The translations under genes were made by a program, and so were the position numbers. From positions 27,090-91,089 of the forward strand of contig OMXT01000008.1 of the NCBI GenBank assembly GCA_900315125.1: 64,000 bases of DNA, in the 5' to 3' direction. The stretch's first letter is position 1, and each line of letters starts with the position of its first letter. The notes under the pieces were generated by a model. The model searched no databases. It was not told the DNA's origin and saw only the letters and a program-made list of their open reading frames with translations. Shown here piece by piece: positions 16,851 to 26,224 of the stretch. Source of the stretch: an uncultured Eubacteriales bacterium (GTDB lineage Bacteria; Bacillota; Clostridia; Peptostreptococcales; Anaerovoracaceae).

Positions 16851-18707
16851 CTATTCGCCCATGTCCGCAATCAGCCAGGCGAAATCCCCGGAAGGAATGC
16901 CCACGGCCTTAGCCGGCCGGGGTTCTCCGGTGATCAGGTCGCGGAAATCGCCCTCTTCATTGATCCAGGCGATCTCGTCCTGATCACTGAAATTGAACAG
17001 AGCGATCAGCTTCTGACCCTGATAATATCGTCCGATACCAAGGATGCGGTCGTTATAGGTATCCAGCGTCCAGACGTCCGCATCGAAGCAGAATGCCCTC
17101 TGTCCGGACCGGATCTGCTCCAGTCTGCGCAGGGCCTGAAAAATCATACCCTGGCGTGTGCTCTGATCCCGGCGCAGATCTGCCTGATCCCAGGGGAAAC
17201 GACCCCGGTGCAGATAGCGGGAATCGTCCTGGGTCAGGGGATCCTGATGATAGGAGTAATCGTTCAGCTGGCCGATCTCATCGCCGCTGTACAGTACAGG
17301 CAGACCGCTCTGGGTGAAGAGGAGGGCATGGAGCATGATGTCCATTCGGATCCCGTGCTCGGTCTTCTGACTGTCCCCTTCATATTCTCCGGCTTCGATG
17401 CCGCAGAGCGAAGCCGTGGTTCCGCAGAGGCGGGCATCGCCGAGCTGGGGGGCGTTGTTGTACAGTTCGCCCCGGGCAGGGCTGCCTGGCCACTGACCGG
17501 TCAGATAATCGTTGAGATATTTTTTATGCGCGACCTCGCTGATGCCGAACTGGCTCAGGAAATCATAGTCCAGTCCCCAGCCGATATCGTCGTGGCAGCG
17601 CAGATAATTCAGGAACGTGTACTGTCTCGGCAGAGCGAACACCCGGTTCAGCTGCTCCCGGAGCAGGCGGACATCCCTGGTGGCTGCCGTGTGCCAGATG
17701 CTGGCCATGGTGGTGACATTATAGAGCATGTGGCATTCCGGCTTCTCTACAGTACCGAAATAGGGAACGACCTTAGAAGGCTCCATGACTACCTCGCCGA
17801 GCAGCAGGGCGCCGGGGCAGACTGTCTCGCAGGCCATGCGCATGATTCGCACCAGCGTGTGGACCTGGGGAAGATTGCGGCAGCTGGTGTGCAGCTCCTT
17901 CCAGATGTAGGGGACCGCGTCCAGGCGGATAACGTCGACTCCGTGATTGCACAGATTCAGCAGGTTGGCTGTCATGTCGTTGAAGACCGTGGGGTTGGAA
18001 TAGTTAAGATCCCACTGATAGGGATAGAAGGTGGTCATGACCACCTTGCCTGCCTCGGGGCACCAGCTGAAGTTGCCCGGAGCGGTCTCCGGAAAGACCT
18101 GGGGTACCGTTTGTTCGTAGATATTGGGAATGTCCCAGTTGTCGTAGAAGAAGTACCTGCTCTGATAGTCCGGATCGCCTTCTTTCGCCCGGCGGGCCCA
18201 TTCGTGATCCTCACTGGTATGGTTCATGACGAAATCAAGACAGACACAGATGCCCAGCTTATGGCAGTCCCGTGTCAGCTGAGACAGATCTTCCATACTT
18301 CCGAGATCAGGCCTGACACTGCGAAAGTCCGATACCGCGTAGCCGCCGTCGCTGCGGCCTTCCGGACTGTCCATGATCGGCATCAGGTGAAGATAGCTGA
18401 CGCCGCACTCGCGGATATAGTCCAGGTGGGAGCGGACCTTCTGCAATGTTCCGGCGAAGCGGTCTGTATACATCAGCATGCCCAGCATGTCGCTGCCCCG
18501 GTACCAGTCAGGCGAGGCTGTCCGCTGCTCGTCAAGAGCTTTCAGCTCCGGTGCCCGTTTCTTATAGGCATCCCACAGCATAGCGCAGAAATAATCGAAG
18601 GCATGCATATCGCCGTGATAGAGCTCTGCGTAGAGCCATTTCATTTCATCATAATGGACGTTCAGCCGTCTGCTGAACGCCGGATCGCTCCTCCAGTCTG
18701 TGCTCAC
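16851..18707 (-). CDS. Amylosucrase-like GH13 enzyme
   Basis: 618 residues, close to the length of known amylosucrases (about 630-650), with an extra N-terminal helical domain. GH13 motifs: LDFVMNHTS (region I), VIRLDAVPY (region II, Asp nucleophile), LLGEVVME (region III, Glu acid/base) and CHDDIGW (region IV). Amylosucrases split sucrose and transfer glucose onto alpha-glucans; sucrose hydrolysis or isomerisation is possible in relatives. The GTG start at 18707 has GAGGAGG upstream and lies 2 nt after the fructokinase stop, so the two are co-translated. This fits: fructose released from sucrose is phosphorylated by the upstream kinase. Sucrose phosphorylase is less likely because of the N-terminal domain and length. 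Confidence 0.85.
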   Translation of the reverse strand: MSTDWRSDPAFSRRLNVHYDEMKWLYAELYHGDMHAFDYFCAMLWDAYKKRAPELKALDEQRTASPDWYRGSDMLGMLMYTDRFAGTLQKVRSHLDYIRECGVSYLHLMPIMDSPEGRSDGGYAVSDFRSVRPDLGSMEDLSQLTRDCHKLGICVCLDFVMNHTSEDHEWARRAKEGDPDYQSRYFFYDNWDIPNIYEQTVPQVFPETAPGNFSWCPEAGKVVMTTFYPYQWDLNYSNPTVFNDMTANLLNLCNHGVDVIRLDAVPYIWKELHTSCRNLPQVHTLVRIMRMACETVCPGALLLGEVVMEPSKVVPYFGTVEKPECHMLYNVTTMASIWHTAATRDVRLLREQLNRVFALPRQYTFLNYLRCHDDIGWGLDYDFLSQFGISEVAHKKYLNDYLTGQWPGSPARGELYNNAPQLGDARLCGTTASLCGIEAGEYEGDSQKTEHGIRMDIMLHALLFTQSGLPVLYSGDEIGQLNDYSYHQDPLTQDDSRYLHRGRFPWDQADLRRDQSTRQGMIFQALRRLEQIRSGQRAFCFDADVWTLDTYNDRILGIGRYYQGQKLIALFNFSDQDEIAWINEEGDFRDLITGEPRPAKAVGIPSGDFAWLIADMGE

Positions 18708-18709
18708 TG

Positions 18710-19702
18710 TTATCTGCCTCCTCTGATCAGCGCCTTGATCTCAGCGTCTTCCGGCATGGACCGGAGAGCGCCTTTCCTTGTAGTCACGATGGATGCCGCT
18801 GCGTTGGCCATGGTCAGCATCTCCTCCAGCATCTCCGGGGTCAGAGCGTCTATGTCGTGATGGAGCAGATAGTGGAGCACGCAGCCGTTAAAGCAGTCTC
18901 CGGCGCCGGTGGTCTCTATGGTCGTGTCCTGCAGGAAAGCCGGTACCTCGACATATTCCGGGCCTCCCATATAGGCTCTGCTGCCCTCGCTGCCCATAGA
19001 CAGGCAGATTAGCCGGGGTGAGTATTCTGACTGCAGGACCTGAATGCCCCGGTCATAATCCTCCTCTCCGGTGAACCACTGGATCTCGTTATCAGAGATT
19101 TTCAGGAAATCGCAGACAGAAATGCCGTAGGCGATCTGCTCTCTTGCCAGATCCATATCCGGCCACAGGGGCTCCCGCAGGTTGGGGTCGAAGGAAATAA
19201 GGCAGCCGCTCTCTTTTGCTGTCTGAAGTGCTTTGACTGTGGCAGATCGCACGGGCTCGGAGGTCAGAGAAAGAGAACCGAAATGGAAGATCCGGCACTG
19301 GCGGATCAGTTCGGTGTCTGTATTCTCCGGGGTCAGCATCATATCGGCTCCCGGCTTGCGGTAGAAGGAAAAGTCCCGGTCGCCGTCTGCCAGCTTGTGA
19401 ACCAGAGCCAGAGTGGTATTGCAGTCCGGATCGAAGTGGATCCCGGCAGTGTCGATGCCCACCTGAGCTGCCGCATCTGCCAGATCCCGGCCGAACATGT
19501 CATCACCCACATTGCCGATGAAGCAGGTCCGGTTGCCCAGTTTGGTCAGCATGGACAGAACGTTGCAGGGCGCTCCGCCCGGATTGGCCTCAAATGTCTT
19601 GTTTCCCTGCTCGCTGACGCCGGCCTGGATCATGTCCACCAGCAGCTCGCCCAGGGCTGTTACGTCGTATTTACAGTTTTCTTTGCGAAAATATTCAGCC
19701 AT
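18710..19702 (-). CDS. scrK: Fructokinase, PfkB family
   Basis: 330 residues. The PfkB signature is visible near the N-terminus (ALGELLVDM, GGAPCNV) and C-terminus (ETTGAGDCFNG, about residues 264-274; the Asp is the catalytic base). It phosphorylates fructose to fructose-6-phosphate in the cytoplasm. It is the first gene of a two-gene unit with amylosucrase, and pairs with GH32 and amylosucrase as sources of fructose. AGGAG precedes the ATG. The 142-bp spacer upstream contains the palindrome CAGATATCTG, a possible operator. Confidence 0.88.
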   Translation of the reverse strand: MAEYFRKENCKYDVTALGELLVDMIQAGVSEQGNKTFEANPGGAPCNVLSMLTKLGNRTCFIGNVGDDMFGRDLADAAAQVGIDTAGIHFDPDCNTTLALVHKLADGDRDFSFYRKPGADMMLTPENTDTELIRQCRIFHFGSLSLTSEPVRSATVKALQTAKESGCLISFDPNLREPLWPDMDLAREQIAYGISVCDFLKISDNEIQWFTGEEDYDRGIQVLQSEYSPRLICLSMGSEGSRAYMGGPEYVEVPAFLQDTTIETTGAGDCFNGCVLHYLLHHDIDALTPEMLEEMLTMANAAASIVTTRKGALRSMPEDAEIKALIRGGR

Positions 19703-19844
19703 TTGTTCAGCTCCTTATCTTATAAATCAATATCAGATATCTGTTCTCTCTGTTACAGGTTATTGTATCAGAATGACAAAGGGCGGGTAAAGAGAAAAGA
19801 CGCAAAATCAGGCATTTGTTTCTCCTGCGCCCGGGGCGTCGCGT

Positions 19845-21356
19845 CTACAGCGACGAAAGGAAACGATCCAGGGCAGCCTGTCCCTGGGGCGTACGCTTAA
19901 AGACGCCGGCGTCTTCCAGCACCTCGCAGAATACCCTGCCGATCTCCTCCCGCAGGATCTGATTGATATTGTCCGCGTCGATTCGGTCGTAACGGCGGGC
20001 AAGCGACTCGAACCAGTCCGCGTGCAGTGCCGTAGTCTCCGAAGCCCGCAGATCCCCGCCGGTCAGGACCGTCCGGCGAAGATCGTCCATTTCTGACCGG
20101 AGACGGGCGGGCAGCACGGCCATACCCATTACCTCGATCAGGCCGATATTTTCTTTCTTGATGTGGTGGAGGGCAGGACCGGGGTGGAACAGGCCCAGCG
20201 GCCGGTCGGCGGTGGTTATGTTGTTTCTGAGTACAAGATCCATTTCATAGTCCGCTCCTCTGCGGCGGGCTATGGGCGTAATGGTGTTATGAGGCTGTCC
20301 GTCGGTCTCTGCCAGGACATGAACACCTGGGTCGCTGTAGGATCGCCAGGCGCTGAGGATATGTTCGGCAAGGAGCACGATCCGGTCGGGATCCGGGCCG
20401 GTCAGGCGGAGGCAGGTCATGGGCCAGCGGACGACGCCTGACGTCACGTCAGTGAAGCCCGAAATGGTGAAGGATCGCTCCACCGGGGCCTTCTCCATGG
20501 CGAAGGTGCATCGGCCGCCCTGGAAATGCTCGTGGGACAGGATGGAGCCGCCTACGATGGGCAGGTCCGCGTTGGAACCCACGAAGTAATGGGGGAAAAG
20601 CCGGACGAAATCGAACAGCCTGCGGAATGTGGATCCGTCGATCTTCATGGGAACGTGCTCGCGATTGAAGACGATGCAGTGTTCATTGTAGTAAACATAG
20701 GGGGAGTACTGCAGGAACCAGGGATCGCCCTGCAGAGTCAGGGGAATGATCCGGTGGTTCTGCCGGGCCGGGTGATTCAGGCGTCCTGCGTATCCTTCGT
20801 TTTCCCGGCAGAGCTGGCACTTTGGATAAGAAGTCTGAGGCGCCCTGCGGGCAGCGTCGATCGCCCGGGGATCCTTTTCAGGCTTGGAAAGATTTATTGT
20901 GATGTCCAGGTCTCCGTAGGGAGTAGACGTCTTCCATTTTCTGTCCCGGGCGATGCGGTCTCGGCGGATGTAGTTGGTATCGCCGGAAAAACGATAGTAC
21001 CAGTCCGTTGCCTGAACCGGATCTTTGGCATAGAGGCTGCGGAATTTCTCCCGGACCTGGGAGGGGCGGGGGGTCAGGACACCCATGAGACGGGTGTCGA
21101 AGAGGTCCCGGGCAGCGGTGGAATCCCCGGCAGTCAATCCCTGTTTTACTGCGTAGTCGGTCAGCGTCCTGAGGATCTCCGAGAGAGCGGGTCCCCTGGA
21201 TTCGTCGTAATCCAGGGCCTGGGCGGCATCGCCGCAGAAGTCATCTTTCTCCAGGACCATGAGGAGCTGGTTGATGACAAAGTCCAGATCGTCCGTCTGG
21301 ATCAGTCCTTTGACCAGGCCGTAGCCCGCCAGTTGTACGATGCAGCTGTCTGTCAT
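19845..21356 (-). CDS. galT: UDP-glucose--hexose-1-phosphate uridylyltransferase, Firmicutes-type GalT
   Basis: 503 residues, the length of the GalT2 class of Bacillota rather than the ~350-residue enterobacterial class. It exchanges UMP between UDP-glucose and galactose-1-phosphate (Leloir pathway). Visible: a GalT-N-like region with YYNEHCIVFNREHVPM and a segment HEHFQGG that carries the candidate catalytic histidine. The start ATG overlaps the galactokinase stop by one base (TAATG), so the two are coupled. Together with the GH36 enzyme they handle galactose from alpha-galactosides. GalE is not in the window. Confidence 0.92.
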   Translation of the reverse strand: MTDSCIVQLAGYGLVKGLIQTDDLDFVINQLLMVLEKDDFCGDAAQALDYDESRGPALSEILRTLTDYAVKQGLTAGDSTAARDLFDTRLMGVLTPRPSQVREKFRSLYAKDPVQATDWYYRFSGDTNYIRRDRIARDRKWKTSTPYGDLDITINLSKPEKDPRAIDAARRAPQTSYPKCQLCRENEGYAGRLNHPARQNHRIIPLTLQGDPWFLQYSPYVYYNEHCIVFNREHVPMKIDGSTFRRLFDFVRLFPHYFVGSNADLPIVGGSILSHEHFQGGRCTFAMEKAPVERSFTISGFTDVTSGVVRWPMTCLRLTGPDPDRIVLLAEHILSAWRSYSDPGVHVLAETDGQPHNTITPIARRRGADYEMDLVLRNNITTADRPLGLFHPGPALHHIKKENIGLIEVMGMAVLPARLRSEMDDLRRTVLTGGDLRASETTALHADWFESLARRYDRIDADNINQILREEIGRVFCEVLEDAGVFKRTPQGQAALDRFLSSL

Positions 21357-22630
21357 TATCTTTTCCCTCCCTGTTCTTTTCCTGCTGGTTCCTGCGCGGC
21401 TGGCCCCCGCCCGGCTGGTTCTTCGTCCAGCCGCCGGGGACCGCCGCCGATGTGAACGGTATAAAAGTCGGCGTCAAGTCCGGTCCTCTGATGGTATGCA
21501 GCGCCTACCTGTTCTATAAAACGCGGGATAGCAGAATCCCGGACGATGGAAACGGTGCAGCCGCCGAAGCCTCCTCCGGTCATCCGTGAACCGATGCACC
21601 CCGGAACATTCCATGCTTCTTCTGCCAGAGCATCCAGCTCCGGTCCTGTGACCTCATAGTCCCGGCTGACGGAGAGATGAGCTTCCTTCATGAGCCGGCC
21701 GAAGCCGGCGACGTCCTGTTTCTTCAGCAGCTGAACAGCCTGGATGGTCCGCTGGTTTTCGCTGACTGCGTGCCTTGCCCTGCGGACAAGGACGGGATCG
21801 CTGAGAACGTGCTGATATTCTCTGAATTCTTCCATAGTCAGATCACCCAGACTCTGGATATCTGTAACAGTCTGCAGTTCCTTCAGAGCCTGTTCGCACT
21901 CCCTGCGGCGATCGTTGTAGGCAGAGGAAGCCAGACTGTGCTTCTTGTTGCTGTTGGTGATGATCAGACTTTCCTTCTCCAGCCGCAGAGGAACGTATTC
22001 ACAGGTCAGGTCGCTGGTGTTCAGAAATATTGCATGATCCTTCTTTCCCATAGCCACAGCGAACTGGTCCATGATCCCGCAGCTGACGCCGTTATAGTGA
22101 TTCTCCGAATACTGGCCGATCAGGGCCAGAGTCTGATTATCTGCCGGAAATCCAAAACAGTCTCTGAGAATGAAGCCGGTCAGAACCTCCAGGGAAGCGG
22201 AGGAAGAAAGGCCGGCGCCGGCGGGCAGATTGCCGTAGAAAAGCATGTCCAGACCCCGGTCCGGCACCATGCCCCTCTGGCAGAAGGTATGGATGATTCC
22301 CCTGGGATAGGAGGTCCACCGGGAATCCGGAGGGACCGGTCCGGACCTGATCTCATCCAGGGAATATTCTTCTGCACCGTCCCCGGGCAGGTTCACAGAG
22401 AAAAAACGGAAGCGCCGGTCTGTCCGAATCCGCACCGCTGCGTAGGTTCCTATGGTCAGGGCGCAGGGAAAGACATGTCCTCCGTTATAATCCGTATGTT
22501 CGCCGATCAGGTTGACCCGTCCCGGGGCGAAGTAGACCCGCAGGTCATCCTGGGATCCGTATATTTTCTGGAAATGGTCCCGGAGAGCAGCCTGCATTTC
22601 CCGGGATCCCGCAATTCTGTCAGTCATCAT
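21356..22630 (-). CDS. galK: Galactokinase
   Basis: 424 residues, GHMP kinase. The galactokinase signature GRVNLIGEHTDYNGG is near residue 40, the ATP loop PAGAGLSSSAS near residue 140, and GGGFGGC near residue 355. It makes galactose-1-phosphate from galactose and ATP. Start is one of two adjacent ATG codons (22630 or 22627). The last ~25 residues are a Gly/Arg/Glu/Pro-rich tail (EEPAGRGPAAQEPAGKEQGG) beyond the usual end of the family, one of several low-complexity additions in this genome. First gene of the galK-galT unit. Confidence 0.94.
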   Translation of the reverse strand: MMTDRIAGSREMQAALRDHFQKIYGSQDDLRVYFAPGRVNLIGEHTDYNGGHVFPCALTIGTYAAVRIRTDRRFRFFSVNLPGDGAEEYSLDEIRSGPVPPDSRWTSYPRGIIHTFCQRGMVPDRGLDMLFYGNLPAGAGLSSSASLEVLTGFILRDCFGFPADNQTLALIGQYSENHYNGVSCGIMDQFAVAMGKKDHAIFLNTSDLTCEYVPLRLEKESLIITNSNKKHSLASSAYNDRRRECEQALKELQTVTDIQSLGDLTMEEFREYQHVLSDPVLVRRARHAVSENQRTIQAVQLLKKQDVAGFGRLMKEAHLSVSRDYEVTGPELDALAEEAWNVPGCIGSRMTGGGFGGCTVSIVRDSAIPRFIEQVGAAYHQRTGLDADFYTVHIGGGPRRLDEEPAGRGPAAQEPAGKEQGGKR

Positions 22631-22958
22631 TTATCTGCCTTTCGTCATTCTTCCTTTGATATTCAGCGTGCTTCTTTAGTGTGCTTCAGCATTCAGCAAT
22701 GCCGCAGGAATGAGCCTGCGGACATAAAGTTAGTATATTCTATCATACATATCCGGAGGCAGAAAGAGCATTCTGCAGCGGGAGAGTTAATAAAAATGGC
22801 GGCTTCAGGCTTTTTTGTATAGTGGTAGAATTTGGATTGTAACACTGTGTTCAATATGTTATAATATTCCTATCAAATTACGGCAGGTGTCCGCAGGGGA
22901 GAGAAGGAGACGGACATGTCCGGATCCGGACGGCGGGCTGAGCCGAAAGGAGGCCAAT
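22631..22958. promoter_or_regulatory. Divergent control region between galK and hpf
   Basis: 328 bp without a gene. It contains the hpf promoter (annotated separately) and, toward galK, a perfect 7-bp stem CCGCAGG/CCTGCGG at 22702-22721 that would lie in the galK leader. A TAGAAT-like box on the minus strand at about 22733-22738 could be the galK -10. Function of the stem is unknown. Confidence 0.5.
22837..22865 (+). promoter_or_regulatory. Promoter for the hibernation factor gene
   Basis: TTGTAA (22837-22842), 17-bp spacer, TATAAT (22860-22865), leaving an untranslated leader of about 85 nt before the ATG at 22959. Confidence 0.7.
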
Positions 22959-23498
22959 ATGAAGGTTAACATCACAGGCAAGAATTTCAAGACTTATCAG
23001 AAGCTGGAGGATACGATTCAGAAGAAGTTCGACAAGCTGAGCAAGTACTTCTCTGATGAGATCACCGCCAATGTGGTATTATCCCAGCAGAGAGGAAAGG
23101 ATAAGATTGAGGCCACGATCAATGCGAAGGGAACGGTGTTCAGAGCGGAGGAACTGACACCGGATATATATGAGGGCATAGACAAGGTTGTCGATAAGCT
23201 GGCTCACCAGATGACGAAGTATAAGGGAAAGCTGAAGAAGCGCTATAATGATAATAAGGCGCTGAAGTTTGAGTTCGTTCCTGAGCCGGAGCCGGTAGAA
23301 GAGGAAGAGGTCAAGGATGCCAGGGTCGTCAAGACCAAGCAGTTTGACCTGCGGCCCATGGATGTGGACGAGGCGATTCTGGAGATGGAGCTGCTGTCCC
23401 ACGATTTCTTCGTTTTCATGAACATGGAGACGGAGAGCGTCAACGTTGTCTATAAGAGAAACGACGGAAATTACGGTCTGCTGGAGACCAGATATTAA
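22959..23498 (+). CDS. hpf: Long-form ribosome hibernation promoting factor
   Basis: 179 residues. The N-terminal ~100 residues are the HPF/YfiA ribosome-binding domain (MKVNITGKNFKTYQKLEDTI), followed by a linker rich in Pro/Glu/Val and the C-terminal dimerisation domain (QFDLRPMDVDEAILEMELL, HDFFVFMN). This layout is the long form that pairs 70S ribosomes into 100S dimers in slow growth. The start at 22959 is set by AAAGGAGG seven bases upstream; the longer frame upstream is untranslated leader. It stands alone between a promoter and a strong terminator. Confidence 0.95.
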   Translation: MKVNITGKNFKTYQKLEDTIQKKFDKLSKYFSDEITANVVLSQQRGKDKIEATINAKGTVFRAEELTPDIYEGIDKVVDKLAHQMTKYKGKLKKRYNDNKALKFEFVPEPEPVEEEEVKDARVVKTKQFDLRPMDVDEAILEMELLSHDFFVFMNMETESVNVVYKRNDGNYGLLETRY

Positions 23499-23517
23499 TC
23501 AATAAGTTTGACCGACC

Positions 23518-23542
23518 GGGGCTGCGATGCAGCCCCTTTTTT
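23518..23542 (+). terminator. Intrinsic terminator of hpf
   Basis: GGGGCTGC / GCAGCCCC hairpin with a 3-nt loop followed by TTTTTT, 20 nt after the hpf stop. Confidence 0.93.
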
Positions 23543-23785
23543 CGTGGAGAATTCTGCGCCGGCGGAATCACCGCGGAGCTTATTAATCGATTTTTGCAGC
23601 GTATTAATCGTGGAATGACAGGCATGCATTTGTTATGATTGTTAATAATAAAACGAAATAAAAAGACGGAAAGTGACGCACTGAGGTGTGGCAGAAAAAC
23701 GTAAGGAATTGCGCAGAAGAACTGGCGCCGAATATCGACGGGGCAGTTTACGCAGAAGAATAAGGTACTATCAGGGAGGGTTTTT

Positions 23786-26164
23786 ATGCTGAACGAACGA
23801 TTAACGAGAATGAGAAACAGGCTGTGGAATTCACGGCCCTGCATCACGGCGGAGCGCCTGGTGCTGCAGACAGAAGCGTATAAGAAATTTGCAGGGGACG
23901 CTATTCCGGTTTTCCGGGCGGAAGTGGTCCGCTACATCATGGAGCGGATGACGACGCTGATCAATGAGGACGAACTGATCGTCGGAACGCCTACCAATAA
24001 ATACCGGGGAGCAAACCTCCATCCGGAATTCCAGTCCAGCTCCTGGTACATCAGCGACATCGATGATTTTACCACCAGAAGCAAGGATCCCTACGATATC
24101 AGCCCGGAGGACAGAGAAACGATCCTGAAGACCCTGCCCTACTGGGAGGATAAGTCCATGGAGGATATGTCCCGGAACGCGCTGCCGCCCCACATCGAGG
24201 AGTGCATCCAGGACGACATTATCACCGTCGGCCTGCGGAACGGCGTGTCCGGTGAGACCACCTGCGACCATGAGAAACTGCTGACCATCGGTCTTAAGGG
24301 ATACATGGAAGAATGTCAGGCGAACATCGATAAAACAATTCGTTCAAGTCAGCTGGACGAGGAGAAAGTGGAATTTTGGCAGGCATGCATCATTCAGTGC
24401 CAGGGACTGATCACCTATGCCCACCGCATGGCGGAAGAGGCAGAGCGCCAGGCAGCGGAATGCAGCGATCCCAAGAGAAAGCAGGAGCTGCTGACCATCG
24501 CGGAGAACTGCCGCGTCGTACCGGAGAATCCGCCCCAGACGTTCCAGCAGGCTCTTCAGATGGTATGGTTTGCCCATGTTGCCTTTCATATCGAGGTCTG
24601 CACCACAGCCTGCGGATTCGGACGGTTCGACCAGTACATGTGGCCGTACTATAAGAAGGATGTCATAGATGAGAAGAACATAACAGAAGACGAGGCGCTG
24701 GAGATGCTGGAATGCCTCTATCTCAAAGCCTGCGAGGTTTATGAAGTAAGAGATAAGTGGTACGCTACATCTTTCGCCGGCTATCCCATGTGGGAAATCC
24801 TCGTTGTCGGCGGTCAGACGCCGGACGGCAGAGATGCGACCAATGAACTTTCCTATCAGTGCCTTGAGGCGGCGAACCAGCTGAAGACGACCCAGCCGGT
24901 CATGGCAGTGAGAGTCTGGGAAGGTACGCCGGAGAAGCTGATCCGCAAGGGATGCAAGATGATCCAGGAAGGACAGGCGAACCCGGGATTCTTTAACGAT
25001 GAGGCCGCCATGAAGATGTCCCTGGGCAAGGGCTGCACCATCGAGGAAGCGAGAGACTGGACCATCGTTGGATGCATCCAGCCGGGTCCCGGAGGCGGAG
25101 CGACGGACGGTTCCCCGGATGCGGGCTATGTCAATATGGGCAAGATGATCGAGTTTGTACTCCATAACGGGCTGGATCCCGATACAGGGAAGATGATGGG
25201 ACTGCAGACCGGAGATCCCAGAGACTTTAAGGATATAGAAGATTTTAAGGATGCGCTGAAGAAGCAGATCCTCTACCATTATCAGCTGATCGCTACGGGA
25301 TATAACATCATGCAGAGCATGCACATGACCAGGTTCCCGGTGATCTTCGCGGGCATGCTGACCAAGGGATGCGTAGAGAGCGGTCGGTCCGTCCAGCATG
25401 GCGGAGCTAAATACACCACAGCTGGTATGTACCTCACGGGCGCAGCCAACCTGGCAGATTCCATCGCGGCGATCGACACCTGCATATATAAGGATCATGA
25501 TATTACCATGGACGAGCTCATCGACGCTCTGGATCATAACTTTGAAGGGAACGAGCGGATGCGCCAGCTGCTGCTGAACAAGCCGCCCAAGTTCGGCAAT
25601 GACAATGCTTACGTAGACGGAATTTACCGGGAGATGATGCATTTCATCGCAGACAACGTCCAGCAGTGGCCCGATGCAAGAGGAGGAAGATATTCCTTCA
25701 ACGTTCATTCTCAGACGGTAAACGTTTCTCACGGTCTGGTAACCGGAGCGACGCCGGACGGCCGCAAGGCAGGAGAACCTTTCTGCGATAATGCTTCCCC
25801 GATGATGGGCAGAGATATGAAGGGCCCCACCGCCACAGTCAAGTCCGTTGCGTCCATGGGACAGTCCGATTTCCACGACGGCGCGCTGTTCAACCTGCGC
25901 TTTGACCCCAAGGGCGTCGAGGGCGAAAAGGGTCTGGAGAGCATAGAGGGAATCATCAAGACGTACTTTAAGAACGGCGGTGAGCACATCCAGATCAACG
26001 TCGTAGATAATGAGACGCTGAAGGCGGCGCAGAAGACGCCGGAGAAGTACAAAGGCCTGATGGTCCGTGTCGCCGGATACATGGCATACTTTACGGAGCT
26101 GGATAAGAGCGCCCAGGATGTGATCATCCACAGGACAGCGCATTTTGAGAGCGCAGACGCCTAA
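23786..26164 (+). CDS. Glycyl-radical enzyme of unassigned type
   Basis: 792 residues, the pyruvate formate-lyase-like superfamily. The radical site is G764 in RVAGYMAYF near the C-terminus; the thiyl cysteine is C430 in GCIQP. Characterised dehydratases, C-S/C-N lyases and arylacetate decarboxylases carry Cys-x-Glu here; this protein has Cys-Ile-Gln followed by a Gly-rich GPGGG run. It is therefore not a clear choline lyase, glycerol/propanediol dehydratase or hydroxyproline dehydratase, and it lacks the Cys-Cys pair of pyruvate formate-lyase. GGGAGG precedes the ATG. The next genes encode its activase and an amino-acid permease, suggesting an amino-acid-derived substrate (inference). Oxygen-sensitive cytoplasmic enzyme. 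Confidence 0.9.
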   Translation: MLNERLTRMRNRLWNSRPCITAERLVLQTEAYKKFAGDAIPVFRAEVVRYIMERMTTLINEDELIVGTPTNKYRGANLHPEFQSSSWYISDIDDFTTRSKDPYDISPEDRETILKTLPYWEDKSMEDMSRNALPPHIEECIQDDIITVGLRNGVSGETTCDHEKLLTIGLKGYMEECQANIDKTIRSSQLDEEKVEFWQACIIQCQGLITYAHRMAEEAERQAAECSDPKRKQELLTIAENCRVVPENPPQTFQQALQMVWFAHVAFHIEVCTTACGFGRFDQYMWPYYKKDVIDEKNITEDEALEMLECLYLKACEVYEVRDKWYATSFAGYPMWEILVVGGQTPDGRDATNELSYQCLEAANQLKTTQPVMAVRVWEGTPEKLIRKGCKMIQEGQANPGFFNDEAAMKMSLGKGCTIEEARDWTIVGCIQPGPGGGATDGSPDAGYVNMGKMIEFVLHNGLDPDTGKMMGLQTGDPRDFKDIEDFKDALKKQILYHYQLIATGYNIMQSMHMTRFPVIFAGMLTKGCVESGRSVQHGGAKYTTAGMYLTGAANLADSIAAIDTCIYKDHDITMDELIDALDHNFEGNERMRQLLLNKPPKFGNDNAYVDGIYREMMHFIADNVQQWPDARGGRYSFNVHSQTVNVSHGLVTGATPDGRKAGEPFCDNASPMMGRDMKGPTATVKSVASMGQSDFHDGALFNLRFDPKGVEGEKGLESIEGIIKTYFKNGGEHIQINVVDNETLKAAQKTPEKYKGLMVRVAGYMAYFTELDKSAQDVIIHRTAHFESADA

Positions 26165-26224
26165 ATACAGTAATACACGGTGAAGGAACGGCAATAAGAG
26201 CCGTAGACTGACAGGAGGAAATGA

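Noticed and set aside
22959-23498. raiA-motif RNA upstream of hpf
   Set aside because: Only about 85 nt of transcribed leader precede the gene, less than half the length of that RNA.
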